Shown here: piece by piece, positions 25,282 to 34,813 of the stretch
Layout: every line of letters starts with the position of its first letter
Numbering within the stretch: position 1 is the first letter of the stretch
Origin: an uncultured Coriobacteriaceae bacterium
GTDB taxonomy: Bacteria; Actinomycetota; Coriobacteriia; Coriobacteriales; Atopobiaceae
Reading direction: 5' to 3'
Length of the DNA stretch: 64,000 nt
Assembly: GCA_902791035.1 (NCBI GenBank)
Contig: CADAUA010000008.1
Span: 1-64,000, forward strand
Notes under the pieces: generated by a model
Told to the model about the DNA's origin: nothing
Seen by the model: the letters and a program-made list of their open reading frames with translations, nothing else
The model's database searches: none
Made by a program: the position numbers and the translations under genes

Positions 25282-26589
25282 TTGGCCTTGAAACGTAAGG
25301 TAACCCGGCAGCTTGAACAATGGAAGAACTCCACCCATCGCAAGCCGCTTGTGGTCATGGGCGCCCGTCAGGTGGGCAAGACCTACTCCGTGCTCGAGTT
25401 TGGGCGAGCCAACTATGCTACCGTCCTCCACGTGGACTTTGCGGAGCATCCCGACCTTGCGGACCTCTTTGCAAGCGGCGTCGACCCCAAGAGGCTTGTC
25501 CAGCTCCTGGACGAGTACTTCTCCCTGCGCGTGGATCCGCAAACGACCCTGATCTTCTTCGACGAGGCGCAGCGCTGCCCCGAGGCCATCACCTCCCTCA
25601 AGTACTTCTGCGAGAAGGCGCCGGAGTACCACGTCATAGCCGCAGGTAGTCTGCTGGGGACAACCGTCCGCCAGCGCGCCGGCCTCTTCCCGGTGGGCAA
25701 GGTGGACATGATCACCATGCGGCCCCTGGACTTCGAGGAATATCTCTGGGCCCTTGGCCGCGAGGGCATGGCCGACCTTATCCGTGAGTCCTTCCGGGAC
25801 ATGCGCACCTTTGCCCTACACGACCAGTGCATGGAGCTCTACCGCAGGTACCTGCTGGTGGGGGGCATGCCGGAGCCTCTTGCCGTCTGGATTGGTGGCG
25901 AGCAGATGGGGGAGGTGCGGCGGGCCCAGGCCAACATCGTCACTGGCTACTTGGCGGACATCACGCAGTACACCGAGGGGCTCGACGGGGCCATGGTGCT
26001 TGCCGCCTGGAGGTCCATGCCGCGCCAGCTGGCCAAGGACAACACAAAGTTCCAGTACAGCGTGATCAGGGCCGGCGCGCGCAGCAAGATCTACGCCCCC
26101 TGCATCGAGTGGCTCAGGGACGCCGGTCTGGTGGAGACCGTGACCCACATCACCGATGCCGTCCGGCCGCTCGAGGCCTTCGTGGAGGACAACAACTTCA
26201 AGCTCTACCTGCTGGACACGGGGCTCCTGTCGTCGCTCTACCGTGCCCGTATGGATGACCTGCTGCCGCAGGACAACAAGGCGGCCGTCTTCCGGGGCGG
26301 GCTGACCGAGAACTACGTGTGCCAGCAGCTCGTTGCCGCCGGCGTCAGGCCCCACTACTGGGGCGTGGCCAGCAAGTCCGAGGTCGAGTTCGTGTACGAG
26401 ACGGCTGGCGGGCGGGTGGTGCCGGTGGAGGTCAAGTCGGGCAAGAACGTGGGCGCCAAGAGCGTGCGCAGCTTTGCGGACAAGTACGATGTGCCCTTTG
26501 TGGTCAAGGTCACAGCGAGGAACTTCGGGTTTGAGAACGGCGTGAAGAACGTGCCACTCTACGGGGCGTTTGCACTGGGGAGTGCCTGA
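25282..26589 (+). CDS. AAA-family ATPase with DUF4143 domain
   Basis: A 435-residue ATPase. Walker A is GARQVGKT (27-34), Walker B LIFFDEAQRCPE near 93, and a sensor-like VIAAGSLLG near 118. The C-terminal half is the DUF4143 region with a nuclease-like FRGGLTENYVCQQL and VEFVYE...VPVEVKSGK motif near 335-395. Members are widespread, often variable in number, and of unproven function. The start codon is TTG (25282) with TTGGAGG directly before; another TTG two codons on is possible. Confidence 0.88.
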   Translation: MALKRKVTRQLEQWKNSTHRKPLVVMGARQVGKTYSVLEFGRANYATVLHVDFAEHPDLADLFASGVDPKRLVQLLDEYFSLRVDPQTTLIFFDEAQRCPEAITSLKYFCEKAPEYHVIAAGSLLGTTVRQRAGLFPVGKVDMITMRPLDFEEYLWALGREGMADLIRESFRDMRTFALHDQCMELYRRYLLVGGMPEPLAVWIGGEQMGEVRRAQANIVTGYLADITQYTEGLDGAMVLAAWRSMPRQLAKDNTKFQYSVIRAGARSKIYAPCIEWLRDAGLVETVTHITDAVRPLEAFVEDNNFKLYLLDTGLLSSLYRARMDDLLPQDNKAAVFRGGLTENYVCQQLVAAGVRPHYWGVASKSEVEFVYETAGGRVVPVEVKSGKNVGAKSVRSFADKYDVPFVVKVTARNFGFENGVKNVPLYGAFALGSA

Positions 26590-26611
26590 CGGGCGGACCC
26601 GTGCTGCGAGG

Positions 26612-26641
26612 CACCTGCAAGTGACATGTCACTTGCAGGTG
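26612..26641. repeat. perfect 30-bp palindrome, copy 1
   Basis: A fully symmetric palindrome, arms CACCTGCAAGTGACA and its exact complement, 23 bases after the ATPase stop. It could cruciform or act as a strong dimer-binding site or terminator stem (no T-tract follows). Confidence 0.9.
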
Positions 26642-26724
26642 GATGGTGGCCTGGAGGCAATTGATTGCGGATTATATAATTGCAGGTAGAGAGCTTGTCG
26701 ACAGCCGTGCGCGGTTGTGAGAGG

Positions 26725-26754
26725 CACCCGCAAGTGACATGTCACTTGCGGGTG
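26725..26754. repeat. perfect 30-bp palindrome, copy 2
   Basis: Second copy, arms CACCCGCAAGTGACA and complement. It differs from copy 1 by a C for T in the left arm and the matching G for A in the right arm, so pairing is conserved by compensation. Flanks also match (GAGGCACC before both). Confidence 0.9.
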
Positions 26755-27395
26755 GGTGGCGCGCACCAGCTTGGACGACACGGCGGACATGGCGGCCTTG
26801 GGGTCGCGCGTGGCCGTGGGGTCCGCGTGGCCGTGGGGTCGGAGCTCGCGTCACGCGTTCGCTGGGTGGTTCACCCTACTGGGCACGTCCGGGCGATCAG
26901 GCCGTGCCGAAGGGCCGGTAGGGTGCGGGTTGGCGGGCGCGAGAGGCGGAGCTCTGCACCCCATCGGCGTTCCGGTGGGCAGAGACCGCACCAGGTGGCC
27001 AGTGGGGTGCAGGTGAGGGGCCCGTGGGTACGCGCCTTGCACCCTACTGCTGTCACGCAAGTACTCGCCGCCCGAGGGCGCTCGGTAGGGTGCAGGAAAT
27101 AAGCCCCTGGGCCCCTCTTCTGCACCCTACCTGCCCGGACGAGCCCTCCCTTGCGCCAGACGGCCGAGTGGGGTGCGCTCGTCCGCCGGGAGCGTGACAG
27201 AAGTTCGGAAGCGTGACAGCAACTCCGACCCCCTTGTCATGGACCCCCTTGTCATGACGCTGGAAGCGTGACAGCAACTCCGACCCCCTTGGCATGGCCC
27301 GGCGCTGAGCCCCGTCGGGTAGGGCTGGGGTCCGGGGTCCGGCTAGAGCCAACTCCGCCCGCAACGCGGGCCTTGTTGCCGCGGCGCGGCGCGCG
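26755..27395. repeat. gene-free repeat cluster
   Basis: About 640 bases without a gene. From 26870 to 27180 short units CACCCTAC and its complement GTAGGGTGC recur in both orientations (for example TAGGGTGCAGG near 27088 facing CTGCACCCTA near 27120). At 26835-26855 and 27187-27290 there are members of the GTGACA.../CTCCGACCCC family. No coding potential is convincing. Confidence 0.7.
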
Positions 27396-27941
27396 TCACC
27401 CCAGCGCGGTGCGGACCAGTTCCAGCCCGCCGACGGGCACGCAGAAGCGCGGATCCCCGCGCCGGCAGGCCGCCAGGACCTCCTCCAGATCGAACCAGTC
27501 CACGCGCTCGACCTCGTCTGCCTGCAGCGCCAGGTCCGCCGCGTCCACGGCGCGCCCGTAGAGGTAGACGAAGGCCACCTCGTCGTCCCGGAAGGGGCGC
27601 CCGTGGAAGACATCATCGAACTTGATACGGAAGGTTCCGACGAAGCGCAGGTCAGACGCGGTGGCGCGGATGCCCAGCTCCTCACCCAGCTCGCGGATGG
27701 CCGACGGCAGCGGCTCGTCGCCGGCTTGGACGTGTCCGGCGGATGAGGTGTCGTAGCAGCCGGGGAAGGAGTCCTTCTGCGCGGAGCGCTTCTGCAGGAG
27801 CACCTGCCAGCGACCGGCCGCCCGGCGCGCGATCCATATGTGCGTCGTGCGGTGGCGGATGCCGTCGCGATGCGCCACCTCGCGCGAGACGACCTCCCCG
27901 GTGGGTACGCCCCGCTCGTCCACCACGTCAAGGTACTCCAT
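27396..27941 (-). CDS. NUDIX hydrolase
   Basis: A 181-residue NUDIX-domain protein similar to the small IPP-isomerase-like NUDIX group (start EYLDVVDERGVPTGE...HRDGIRHRTTHIWI). The NUDIX box is GHVQAGD followed by IRELGEELGI, near canonical but with Asp where the first Glu usually lies. Such enzymes hydrolyse nucleoside diphosphate derivatives; substrate unknown. The start at 27941 has a GGAGGCAGC upstream; an earlier in-frame start lacks support. Confidence 0.82.
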   Translation of the reverse strand: MEYLDVVDERGVPTGEVVSREVAHRDGIRHRTTHIWIARRAAGRWQVLLQKRSAQKDSFPGCYDTSSAGHVQAGDEPLPSAIRELGEELGIRATASDLRFVGTFRIKFDDVFHGRPFRDDEVAFVYLYGRAVDAADLALQADEVERVDWFDLEEVLAACRRGDPRFCVPVGGLELVRTALG

Positions 27942-27999
27942 GCTGCCTCCGGACGACGACTGCTGCAGGCTCAACCATAGCATCGACGCAGCGTCCCCC

Positions 28000-28890
28000 T
28001 CACTCTGTGTGGCTGCGCGGATAGAGCTGTCGCGCCGTCTGGAGAAACGCCGCCACACCGGGGCTCTTGTCTGTGTGGAAGGCGAACCCGACGTTGAGTG
28101 AGAGATCGAAGGCGAGGGGCACGTCCACGAGCGGCTTGTACCAGCCGCCGAACTCCGTGGAGTGGAGCACGAGCTTGTTGCTCACGAGCGAGCGCGCCGG
28201 GACGGACTGGCTGATGGCGTCGATGTACTCCACTGTTACGTTGACCCTGTGCAGCCTGAAGTACTCGTCGGCCGTGAGCCCATCAAAGAGGTCGTGGGCG
28301 TTCCAGACGATGGTCTGCCCCTCGAGGTCGGCAAAGTCGATGCGCTCCAGCTGTGCCAGCGGGCTTGCGGGTGGCACCGCCAACACGTAGGAGTTGCGGA
28401 ACAGGACGAGCCGCGTTACGCCCTCAGCGGTAAGGAGGCTCTTGTCGTCGATCATGTATTCCGCAGTGATGTCGAACTCACCTCGTCCGAACTCGGCGAA
28501 GTAGCGCTCGGCCGTGCTGTCCACGAACTCGACCTGGACCTCTGGGTGGGTCTGCGCCATGGCGGTGACGACCTGGGGCGTGACCGTGAGGGGGTAGTTG
28601 GGCAGGATCCCCATGCGGACCGGCACCGACTCCTGCATCTGCCGGCATTCCGCCACCGTGCGCTCCGACATCTCGATGACCTTGCGGGCGACGTCCACGT
28701 AGCGCTGACCCGCCGGCGTGAGATGCACGCCCTTGGTGGTGCGATCGAAGAACCTGATGCCTTCCCGCTCCTCGAGCAGGTTGATCTGCTGCACCAGCGC
28801 CGGGCGGGAGATGAAGAGCTTCTTTGCAGCCTTGCTGAAGCTGCCCAGCTCTGCCGTGGCGAGCAGGGCGTTTAGATGCGGGTCGTACAC
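28000..28890 (-). CDS. LysR-family transcriptional regulator
   Basis: A 296-residue LysR-type regulator. The N-terminal helix-turn-helix is ELGSFSKAAKKLFISRPALVQQINLLEE with FFDRTTKGVHLTPAG after it, then a periplasmic-binding-like effector domain (PVRMGILPNYPLTVTP onwards). It is divergent from the amidohydrolase/EamA pair, which it probably regulates. The effector is unknown. Confidence 0.9.
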   Translation of the reverse strand: MYDPHLNALLATAELGSFSKAAKKLFISRPALVQQINLLEEREGIRFFDRTTKGVHLTPAGQRYVDVARKVIEMSERTVAECRQMQESVPVRMGILPNYPLTVTPQVVTAMAQTHPEVQVEFVDSTAERYFAEFGRGEFDITAEYMIDDKSLLTAEGVTRLVLFRNSYVLAVPPASPLAQLERIDFADLEGQTIVWNAHDLFDGLTADEYFRLHRVNVTVEYIDAISQSVPARSLVSNKLVLHSTEFGGWYKPLVDVPLAFDLSLNVGFAFHTDKSPGVAAFLQTARQLYPRSHTE

Positions 28891-29259
28891 GCTGAGCCTC
28901 CTGTGGGCGATTGGATCAGATCCGTGCGCGCGCCTGTCTGCGGATGTGGGCTGGCTGCAATCGCAGGGTCGCCTGCAACTGTAAGTGAATACTTGCAGCT
29001 ATGGCAAACATGCGCCCACGAAAGGCCAGACCTTCCACCGCAGACGGCAATTGTGGGGTTCCGTCCGCATTTGGGATGAACGAAACTGCAGGTAGATGAG
29101 GGATGGGGCCCCAAATCCAAGCGACAGGGCGCGGGAGTGGGACCTCGGGGGAGCGTAGACAAGCACTTCTTTGCGGGCGTCGTGTCCGACCGGCCGTAAG
29201 GCATGACCATCAGCCGCATGCTGCCCCACCCAAGAGCCGCAACTACAAAGGAGAGCATC
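28891..29259. promoter_or_regulatory. divergent control region with LysR-like dyad
   Basis: The 369 bases between the LysR gene and the amidohydrolase contain a dyad CTGCAA (28973-28978) and TTGCAG (28993-28998), 14 bases apart, plus another CTGCAATCGCAG just before. This spacing is wider than a minimal T-N11-A box but the position is right for LysR control. No gene is seen in the rest. Confidence 0.4.
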
Positions 29260-30510
29260 ATGGCAAGGTACGAATCTGCGAAGGTCGCCTTTAAGAACGG
29301 TCAGCTCATCGACGGCAATGGCGGCACCCCGGTGCAGAACAGCCTCGTGTTGGTGGAGGATGGCAAGATTGCCTACGCGGGCGAGGCCACCGAGATTCCC
29401 CAGGGCTTTGAGGTGCGCGACATCACCGGCAAGACCATCATGCCCGGCATCATCGATGCCCACCTGCACTACTCCGGCAACCTCACCGACAACGACACCG
29501 ACTGGGTCATGGAGCCCGAGCTGCAAAAGTGCGTCGTTGCCGTCCAGCAGGCTCATGACTGCCTGGAGCACGGCCTTACCACCGTGGGCGAGATCGGCCG
29601 CTTTGGCATTCCCATCCGCGACATGATCAACGCCGGCGAGATGCTGGGGCCCCGCACCGTTGCCACTGGCCTGGGCTTCTGTGCCACCGCGTCCCACGGC
29701 GACTCTCACCACTGCTCCATAGAGATGAACAAGGCCTCCCACCCCTGGGCCGAGTGCGTCGACTCCCCGTGGGACCTCCGCAAGGCCGTCCGTCGCCGCC
29801 TGCGCGAGAACCCCGACGCCATCAAGATCTGGGCAACCGGCGGCGGCATCTGGCGCTGGGAGACCCAGTCCGACCAGCACTACGCCTTCGAGGAGATCCA
29901 GGCGGTGTGCGACGAGGCCAGCCTGCGCGGCATTCCCGTGTGGTCGCACTGCTTCGGCGACTGCTACCCCTCCGTCAAGGCGGGCTGCCAGCTGATCATC
30001 CACGGCTTCAAGATCGATGACCGTGCCCGCGAGCTCATGGTGGAGAAGGGCACGTACTTCTGCCCCACCATCAACTTCATGCCCGACTGGCTTACCACCT
30101 TCCCGCCCAAGTACGAGCCCGAGCTGCACGACCAGTATGAGGGTGCCACGGTGAAGGACAAGGAGATGCAGCGCATCTACGACAACATGCGCAAGGCCGC
30201 AGCTGCCGGCATCCTGCTGACCATTGGCTCCGACTCCTTCAACAACCAGATGACCCCCTATGGCTACACGACCATCGGCGAGATCCACCAGTTCGTGGAC
30301 GCCGCCGGCATCTCCGAGATGGACACCATTACAGCGGCGACCTACAACGGCGCCAAGATGCTCGGCGTGCTCGACGAGACCGGCACCCTGGAGGCCGGCA
30401 AGGCGGCCGACCTGCTAGTGATTCCGGGCGACCCGCTCAAGGACATCCACGCGATTGACTGCGACACCATGGAGGTCATCATGAAGGACGGCTACCTGGT
30501 CCGCGGCTAG
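29260..30510 (+). CDS. metal-dependent amidohydrolase
   Basis: A 416-residue amidohydrolase-superfamily enzyme (imidazolonepropionase/Xaa-Pro dipeptidase-like group). Metal-binding motifs are PGIIDAHLHYSG near 65, GIPVWSHCFGD near 225, IHGFKI near 247 and TIGSDSFNN near 325, and the C-terminal EAGKAADLLVIPGDPL closes the composite beta domain. Cytoplasmic hydrolase acting on a cyclic amide, dipeptide or related C-N bond. It is followed by an EamA carrier and divergent from LysR, so it likely degrades or activates an imported compound. Confidence 0.86.
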   Translation: MARYESAKVAFKNGQLIDGNGGTPVQNSLVLVEDGKIAYAGEATEIPQGFEVRDITGKTIMPGIIDAHLHYSGNLTDNDTDWVMEPELQKCVVAVQQAHDCLEHGLTTVGEIGRFGIPIRDMINAGEMLGPRTVATGLGFCATASHGDSHHCSIEMNKASHPWAECVDSPWDLRKAVRRRLRENPDAIKIWATGGGIWRWETQSDQHYAFEEIQAVCDEASLRGIPVWSHCFGDCYPSVKAGCQLIIHGFKIDDRARELMVEKGTYFCPTINFMPDWLTTFPPKYEPELHDQYEGATVKDKEMQRIYDNMRKAAAAGILLTIGSDSFNNQMTPYGYTTIGEIHQFVDAAGISEMDTITAATYNGAKMLGVLDETGTLEAGKAADLLVIPGDPLKDIHAIDCDTMEVIMKDGYLVRG

Positions 30511-30621
30511 CTGGGGCGCAATCACTATCATGCGGATTTGACCTCTGGGTGGGGCCGGATGCCCGGTCCCACCCCACCTGCTTACCTACGGGCCGCGTGC
30601 CCGACGATTCAAGGAGCCATC

Positions 30622-31557
30622 ATGGCAAAGAAGAACGACTTCGCGCTGGGCATCGCGTGCTGCATCATTGCCGCAGTGCTCTGGGGGAGCACGGGCGTTG
30701 CCGGCCAGTACCTCATCAACGGCCGCGGTGTCGACAACACCTGGCTGACCACCTTCCGCACCTTCGTAGGCGGTGGCCTGCTCGTCCTCTGGACCATCAT
30801 CACGAAGAAGGGCGCCGCCTTCGACATCTGGCGCAACAAGCACGATGCCATCCACCTGGTGATCTACGGGGCCATCGGCGTGGCAGCCTGCTACTGGACC
30901 TACCTCGAGGCGGTCAGCCTCTCCAACGCCCCCACCGCCACCGTGCTGCAGTACCTCTCGCCCATCATCATCGTGGTCTACATGGCCGTCCGAAACCGCA
31001 AGATGCCCTCCGTGCAGGAGCTCGTCGGCGTCGTGTGCGCAGTTACCGGCGTGTTTGCCATGGCAACGCACTTTGACTTCGGGTCGCTCTCCATCTCGCC
31101 GGCGGCGCTCGTGATCGGCATTACCTCGGCCTTCTGCCTGGCCTTCTATGGCGTGTACCCCAAGGACCTGATCCGCAAGTACGGCGCGGTGTATGTGTAT
31201 GGGTGGGCGGTCTTCGTGGGCGGCATCGTGATGATGTTCGTGCGCCCGCTCTGGCAGGTTCCCACCGAGGCCTTTGCCACCATGGACCTGCCGCTGGCGG
31301 CGGTGCTTGCCTTCGTGCTCTTCTTTGGCACGATGTTTGCCTACTCCATCTACCTGGTGGGCGTGGACAAGATCGGCCCCTCGCGCGGCTCCATGATCAG
31401 CTCCATCGAGCCTGTGGCCACGGCCTTCCTGGCAGCCGTGCTGCTCTCCACTCCGCTGGAGCTCCTCGACTGGGTGGGTGTTGGGCTTATCACCGTCACG
31501 GTGATTGTCCTCTCCATTCCCAGCAAGGCGGACCGGGAGGCCCAGACGGCGGAGTAG
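30622..31557 (+). CDS. EamA/DMT-family transporter
   Basis: A 311-residue inner-membrane protein with about ten hydrophobic helices in two EamA repeats (first GIACCIIAAVLWGSTGVAG, second GITSAFCLAFYGVYPKDL). DMT carriers move metabolites such as amino acids, often outward. Start 30622 has AAGGAG and replaces a longer in-frame reading. It probably forms an operon with the amidohydrolase 111 bases upstream; a GC-rich hairpin lies in that gap at about 30547-30576. Confidence 0.88.
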   Translation: MAKKNDFALGIACCIIAAVLWGSTGVAGQYLINGRGVDNTWLTTFRTFVGGGLLVLWTIITKKGAAFDIWRNKHDAIHLVIYGAIGVAACYWTYLEAVSLSNAPTATVLQYLSPIIIVVYMAVRNRKMPSVQELVGVVCAVTGVFAMATHFDFGSLSISPAALVIGITSAFCLAFYGVYPKDLIRKYGAVYVYGWAVFVGGIVMMFVRPLWQVPTEAFATMDLPLAAVLAFVLFFGTMFAYSIYLVGVDKIGPSRGSMISSIEPVATAFLAAVLLSTPLELLDWVGVGLITVTVIVLSIPSKADREAQTAE

Positions 31558-31631
31558 GGGGGCGGCGGATTGCGCCGTGTGGCGGCGTCGCGACGCTTGG
31601 AACCTCGCGACATTTAGACAGAGCAAGGCTG

Positions 31632-31659
31632 GGCCCCGCCGGACAACGGGGCCTTTCTT
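31632..31659 (+). terminator. intrinsic terminator after EamA gene
   Basis: Stem GGCCCCG (31632-31638) and CGGGGCC (31647-31653) with an eight-base loop and TTTCTT following. Confidence 0.75.
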
Positions 31660-31822
31660 GGTCCGATAGGCTGTTTGCGCTTGGGACGAATCAGGGGTGG
31701 CCGAGTCCCTCCCCGACGGCACGTTCGGCCAAATCGCCGAAGTTCCGGGGCTCGGGCGGCCCTGTTTTGGGTATAAATGCTACTGTTGCACTAGGAATAA
31801 GACCTACCGCTTGGAGGCTGCC

Positions 31823-32482
31823 ATGCTTGCATCCGGAAAGACCTTCTCTCTCGTGGCATCCGAGGCGCCGGTGCCGGGCTGCACCACGTCGCGCGAGCTG
31901 ATCGCGGGCCGAGCCGCGGCTGCCACGTGCTTCTCGCTCGCCGCCGGCACGGACATCTCTGCCGAGTCGCATCCCTACGACCGGCTGGAGCTGGTGCTCG
32001 ACGGGGCGCTGCGCATGTACGACCTGGCCGGCCGCTCGTGGGAGGTGCCGGCGGGGAGTGTGGCAGTGCCACCGGTGGGAGAGCCGGTCGGGATGGCTGC
32101 GAAGACTGGTAGCGTGTATGTGGAGGCCTCGGCACGGCAAGGGAAGGGGTTTGTTATGAATGATGCAATCAAGTCCGGACAGGTTACGCGGCTGGCGGAC
32201 CTGCTGCCATATCGCGAGGGCTCCATCGTGAACATGGACCTGGCCCACAACGAGGGGACTAAGCTGGCCCTCATGAGCTTCGACGCCGGGACGGGCCTGC
32301 AGGAGCACGCGGCGCCCGGCGAGGCCCTTGTCTTTGCCCTGGAGGGCGAGGCCACGATTGGCTACGAGGGCGCCGAGCACACGATTCACGCGGGCGAGCA
32401 GTTCAAGTTTGATGCGGGCGGCCGCCACTACGTGCGTGCCGACAAGCCCTTTAAGATGGCGCTGCTCCTCATGCTGGGGTAG
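31823..32482 (+). CDS. two-domain cupin protein
   Basis: A 219-residue protein with two small cupin barrels. The first (HPYDRLELVLDGALRMYD) and second (GLQEHAAPGEALVFALEGEATI ... GEQFKFDAGGRHYVRA) each show cupin motif 1, the second better kept with His and Glu metal-ligand candidates. Function is unknown; such cupins bind small ligands or sugar phosphates. ATG 31823 has TTGGAGG before it. A TATAAAT box at about 31770 in a local AT-rich patch is the likely promoter. Confidence 0.8.
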   Translation: MLASGKTFSLVASEAPVPGCTTSRELIAGRAAAATCFSLAAGTDISAESHPYDRLELVLDGALRMYDLAGRSWEVPAGSVAVPPVGEPVGMAAKTGSVYVEASARQGKGFVMNDAIKSGQVTRLADLLPYREGSIVNMDLAHNEGTKLALMSFDAGTGLQEHAAPGEALVFALEGEATIGYEGAEHTIHAGEQFKFDAGGRHYVRADKPFKMALLLMLG

Positions 32483-32487
32483 GGGGC

Positions 32488-32610
32488 GCCCCGGCGGGCA
32501 GCAGGGGGTGCTCCCTTTGCGCCCGATGGCGGGCAGCAGGGGGTGCTCCCTTTGCGCCCGATGGTGGGCAGCAGGGGGGTACTCCCTCTCTGCCCACTTT
32601 CCGCGCGGAG
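32488..32610. repeat. tandem GGGCAGCAGGGGGTGCTCCC units
   Basis: Three successive copies of a roughly 40-base unit (starting near 32495, 32528 and 32567) with the GGGGGTGCTCCC hairpin core and GCCCGATG joint. It belongs to the same family as copies near 12208, 39310, 40585, 42450 and 43998. Confidence 0.8.
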
Positions 32611-32678
32611 GGGCCGTCGCCTGCGATAGCGGGTAGACTCGTCCTTGTCTCTACATGCCGTCCGTTTGGAGCCCATCC

Positions 32679-34697
32679 ATGCTACTCGCCAAGTCCCAGA
32701 TGACTCGCTTCGTCAACGCATCGGGCGACCTCGTGACCTACGCGGCCGACAAGACCGGGCGGTTCCGAGAGCTCTTTCCGGTCCTGGGCGGCGAGCCCGA
32801 TGAGGAAGTGATGGGCGAGATCGCGGACTGGATCTGGGATGGTCACACCAGCGTGATTCCCGAGTTCGTGGCCCAGAACCCGGGCGGCCTGCCCCAGGAG
32901 GACCTGCGCGAGGTGGCGCGGTGGCGCGACGGCGGCTTGGAGAGCGACTTTCCGGTGATGATGGACCGGGGCAACACGGTCTTTCTCACCGAAGACTACG
33001 GCATCGTTGTGAGCGGGCTCACGCAGGAGCCGGCCGCCCTTCTCAACCGCGTGCCGGCCTACGTGCACGCGGTGCTCGTGCCCTGGGAGGACCGGATCGT
33101 CTACGTCCAGACTCTGAGCGAGTACTCCGTGGCCATGGGGGACGGCATGCGCAAGGCCATGGCCGACGAGCTCGACCGGGTGCGGCGCGAGGGGAGGCTT
33201 TTGTCTTCCGCGGACGACTTCGTGGCCGCGCTGCCGGCCATCCGCGACGCCATGGCCAAGGGCAAGGAGAAGGCCGCGGCCAGCGCCGACTTCCAGGCAA
33301 ACGGCCCCAGCCAGGACTACCTGGACGGGCTCGTAGGCATGCCGGCCGGCTATCATCGCGGCAGGCTGGCGGGGCTCCCCTGGGAGGAGCGGCAGGAGAT
33401 CGCCGACAAGCACCTGCGGCGGAACCTCCTCTCCGGCCTCGTCCCCGCGGTGGCGGACGGCCACGCCCTCAAGGGCCCCGAGGTGCACGACCTGGCGGGC
33501 CTTCTTTCCAAGAGGAAGAAGGACGACCTGCGGGAGGTCGCCGACGTCCTGGACATGGACGGTACCAGCAAGCTCCGCAAGGCGGAGCTGGTGGACGCCC
33601 TGGTGGAGGAGCTGGACGTGCAGCTGCCCATCTACCTGGACTCCGTGCTCTCCGAGGCGGAGGCGGTGACGCTGCGGGCCATTCGCGACGCGCTGGCGGC
33701 GGGCGGACGCGCGGTGCTGGACCCCGAGGTGGGTTGCTTCGCGCTGGTGGTGTCGCAGCCCTGGGACGTCGTGGTCTCGTACTTCGTGGAGGGGTCGGAC
33801 GTGGTGGCCGTGCTGCCGGACGAGTTTCTCGACGAGCTGAGGGAGTACGACTGGGACGCCCTGGTGGAGGATGCCGAGGTGGACATCGAGGACCAGCGCG
33901 CGGAGGTCACCGAGGGCAGGCACCAGAGCGCGGTCGAGTTTGCCGACAAGCTCGTGTGGCTGCGGGGCATCGTGACTTTGCGGACGACGGCGCGCGAGTA
34001 TCGTGCGTATATGAAGTCGAACTATCCGGATACCAGCCGCGACACCTCCGAGGGTGGCATCCAGGACGCGATCGTGTCGGCCTGGGAGAGGGACCCCATG
34101 ACGCACGACTACGAGCTGCTGAGCACCCGGCAGGACGACTACCTGGTGTACCGGGACCTGGCCGACAGCAACTGGAGGGACCTCACCGGCACGGAGGCCC
34201 GGACGTCGCTGGGCTACGCGCAGGGATATCCCGGTGCGAGCCTGGGTGACTTCCTGCGCGACATCATGGCGCACCAGCAGGCCTTCCCGCCGCGGCCGGT
34301 GCCTCCCGAGATGGCCCGGGTGGACGCCTACTTGGACTGGGCGATCGAGCAGCCGCCCGTGCGGAGGCTGGCGCGATACCTGGACGCGCACGTGCCCGAT
34401 GGGGAGGACGACGTCCAGTACGTCGAGGAAGTGCTCAAGAACGTGGTCGAGGTGTCGCACGGGAGCCTGGACTTTACGAAGTTCATCCAGGTGCTGGGCG
34501 ACCACGGCGTGTACGCGGACGAGGACGGCCTGCGCGCCGTGACGTGGCTGGTCATGCAGGTGGTGAACGGCCTGCCATGTTGGGACGACAACGGCTGGTC
34601 GCCCGAGGAGGCGCGTCGCATGTCTCGCATGAAGGTGGTCGAGGGTGGTCGGCGCGAGCGGAAGCCGCGGCCGCGCAAGAAGGGCCGCAGGCGGTAG
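32679..34697 (+). CDS. large protein with Rho N-terminal-like domain
   Basis: A 672-residue protein of unknown function. A Rho-N/SAP-like helical motif is visible at about 275-312 (LSKRKKDDLREVADVLDM, SKLRKAELVDALVEEL), a small fold that binds nucleic acid in other proteins. The tail is strongly basic (KPRPRKKGRRR), again suggesting nucleic-acid contact. The rest is acidic and helical without recognisable catalytic motifs. ATG 32679 has GGAG seven bases before it; an ATG 24 bases earlier lacks a ribosome site. It precedes the macro-domain/HTH gene in the same direction. Confidence 0.75.
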   Translation: MLLAKSQMTRFVNASGDLVTYAADKTGRFRELFPVLGGEPDEEVMGEIADWIWDGHTSVIPEFVAQNPGGLPQEDLREVARWRDGGLESDFPVMMDRGNTVFLTEDYGIVVSGLTQEPAALLNRVPAYVHAVLVPWEDRIVYVQTLSEYSVAMGDGMRKAMADELDRVRREGRLLSSADDFVAALPAIRDAMAKGKEKAAASADFQANGPSQDYLDGLVGMPAGYHRGRLAGLPWEERQEIADKHLRRNLLSGLVPAVADGHALKGPEVHDLAGLLSKRKKDDLREVADVLDMDGTSKLRKAELVDALVEELDVQLPIYLDSVLSEAEAVTLRAIRDALAAGGRAVLDPEVGCFALVVSQPWDVVVSYFVEGSDVVAVLPDEFLDELREYDWDALVEDAEVDIEDQRAEVTEGRHQSAVEFADKLVWLRGIVTLRTTAREYRAYMKSNYPDTSRDTSEGGIQDAIVSAWERDPMTHDYELLSTRQDDYLVYRDLADSNWRDLTGTEARTSLGYAQGYPGASLGDFLRDIMAHQQAFPPRPVPPEMARVDAYLDWAIEQPPVRRLARYLDAHVPDGEDDVQYVEEVLKNVVEVSHGSLDFTKFIQVLGDHGVYADEDGLRAVTWLVMQVVNGLPCWDDNGWSPEEARRMSRMKVVEGGRRERKPRPRKKGRRR

Positions 34698-34813
34698 GGT
34701 CGGCGGGCGCTCGGCGCGGGCGGGTGGCCGTCGGGCGCGAGGGTGCGGCCCGCGGCCACGTGTGGGTGTCGGTAGGCCTAGACTGCTGGTACTTGGGAGA
34801 CACGGAGGCGCAC

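Noticed and set aside
27053-27931. 292-residue minus-strand frame across the NUDIX gene and repeats
   Set aside because: Another frame of the NUDIX gene extended through repeat DNA; the frame used for the NUDIX call carries the motifs.
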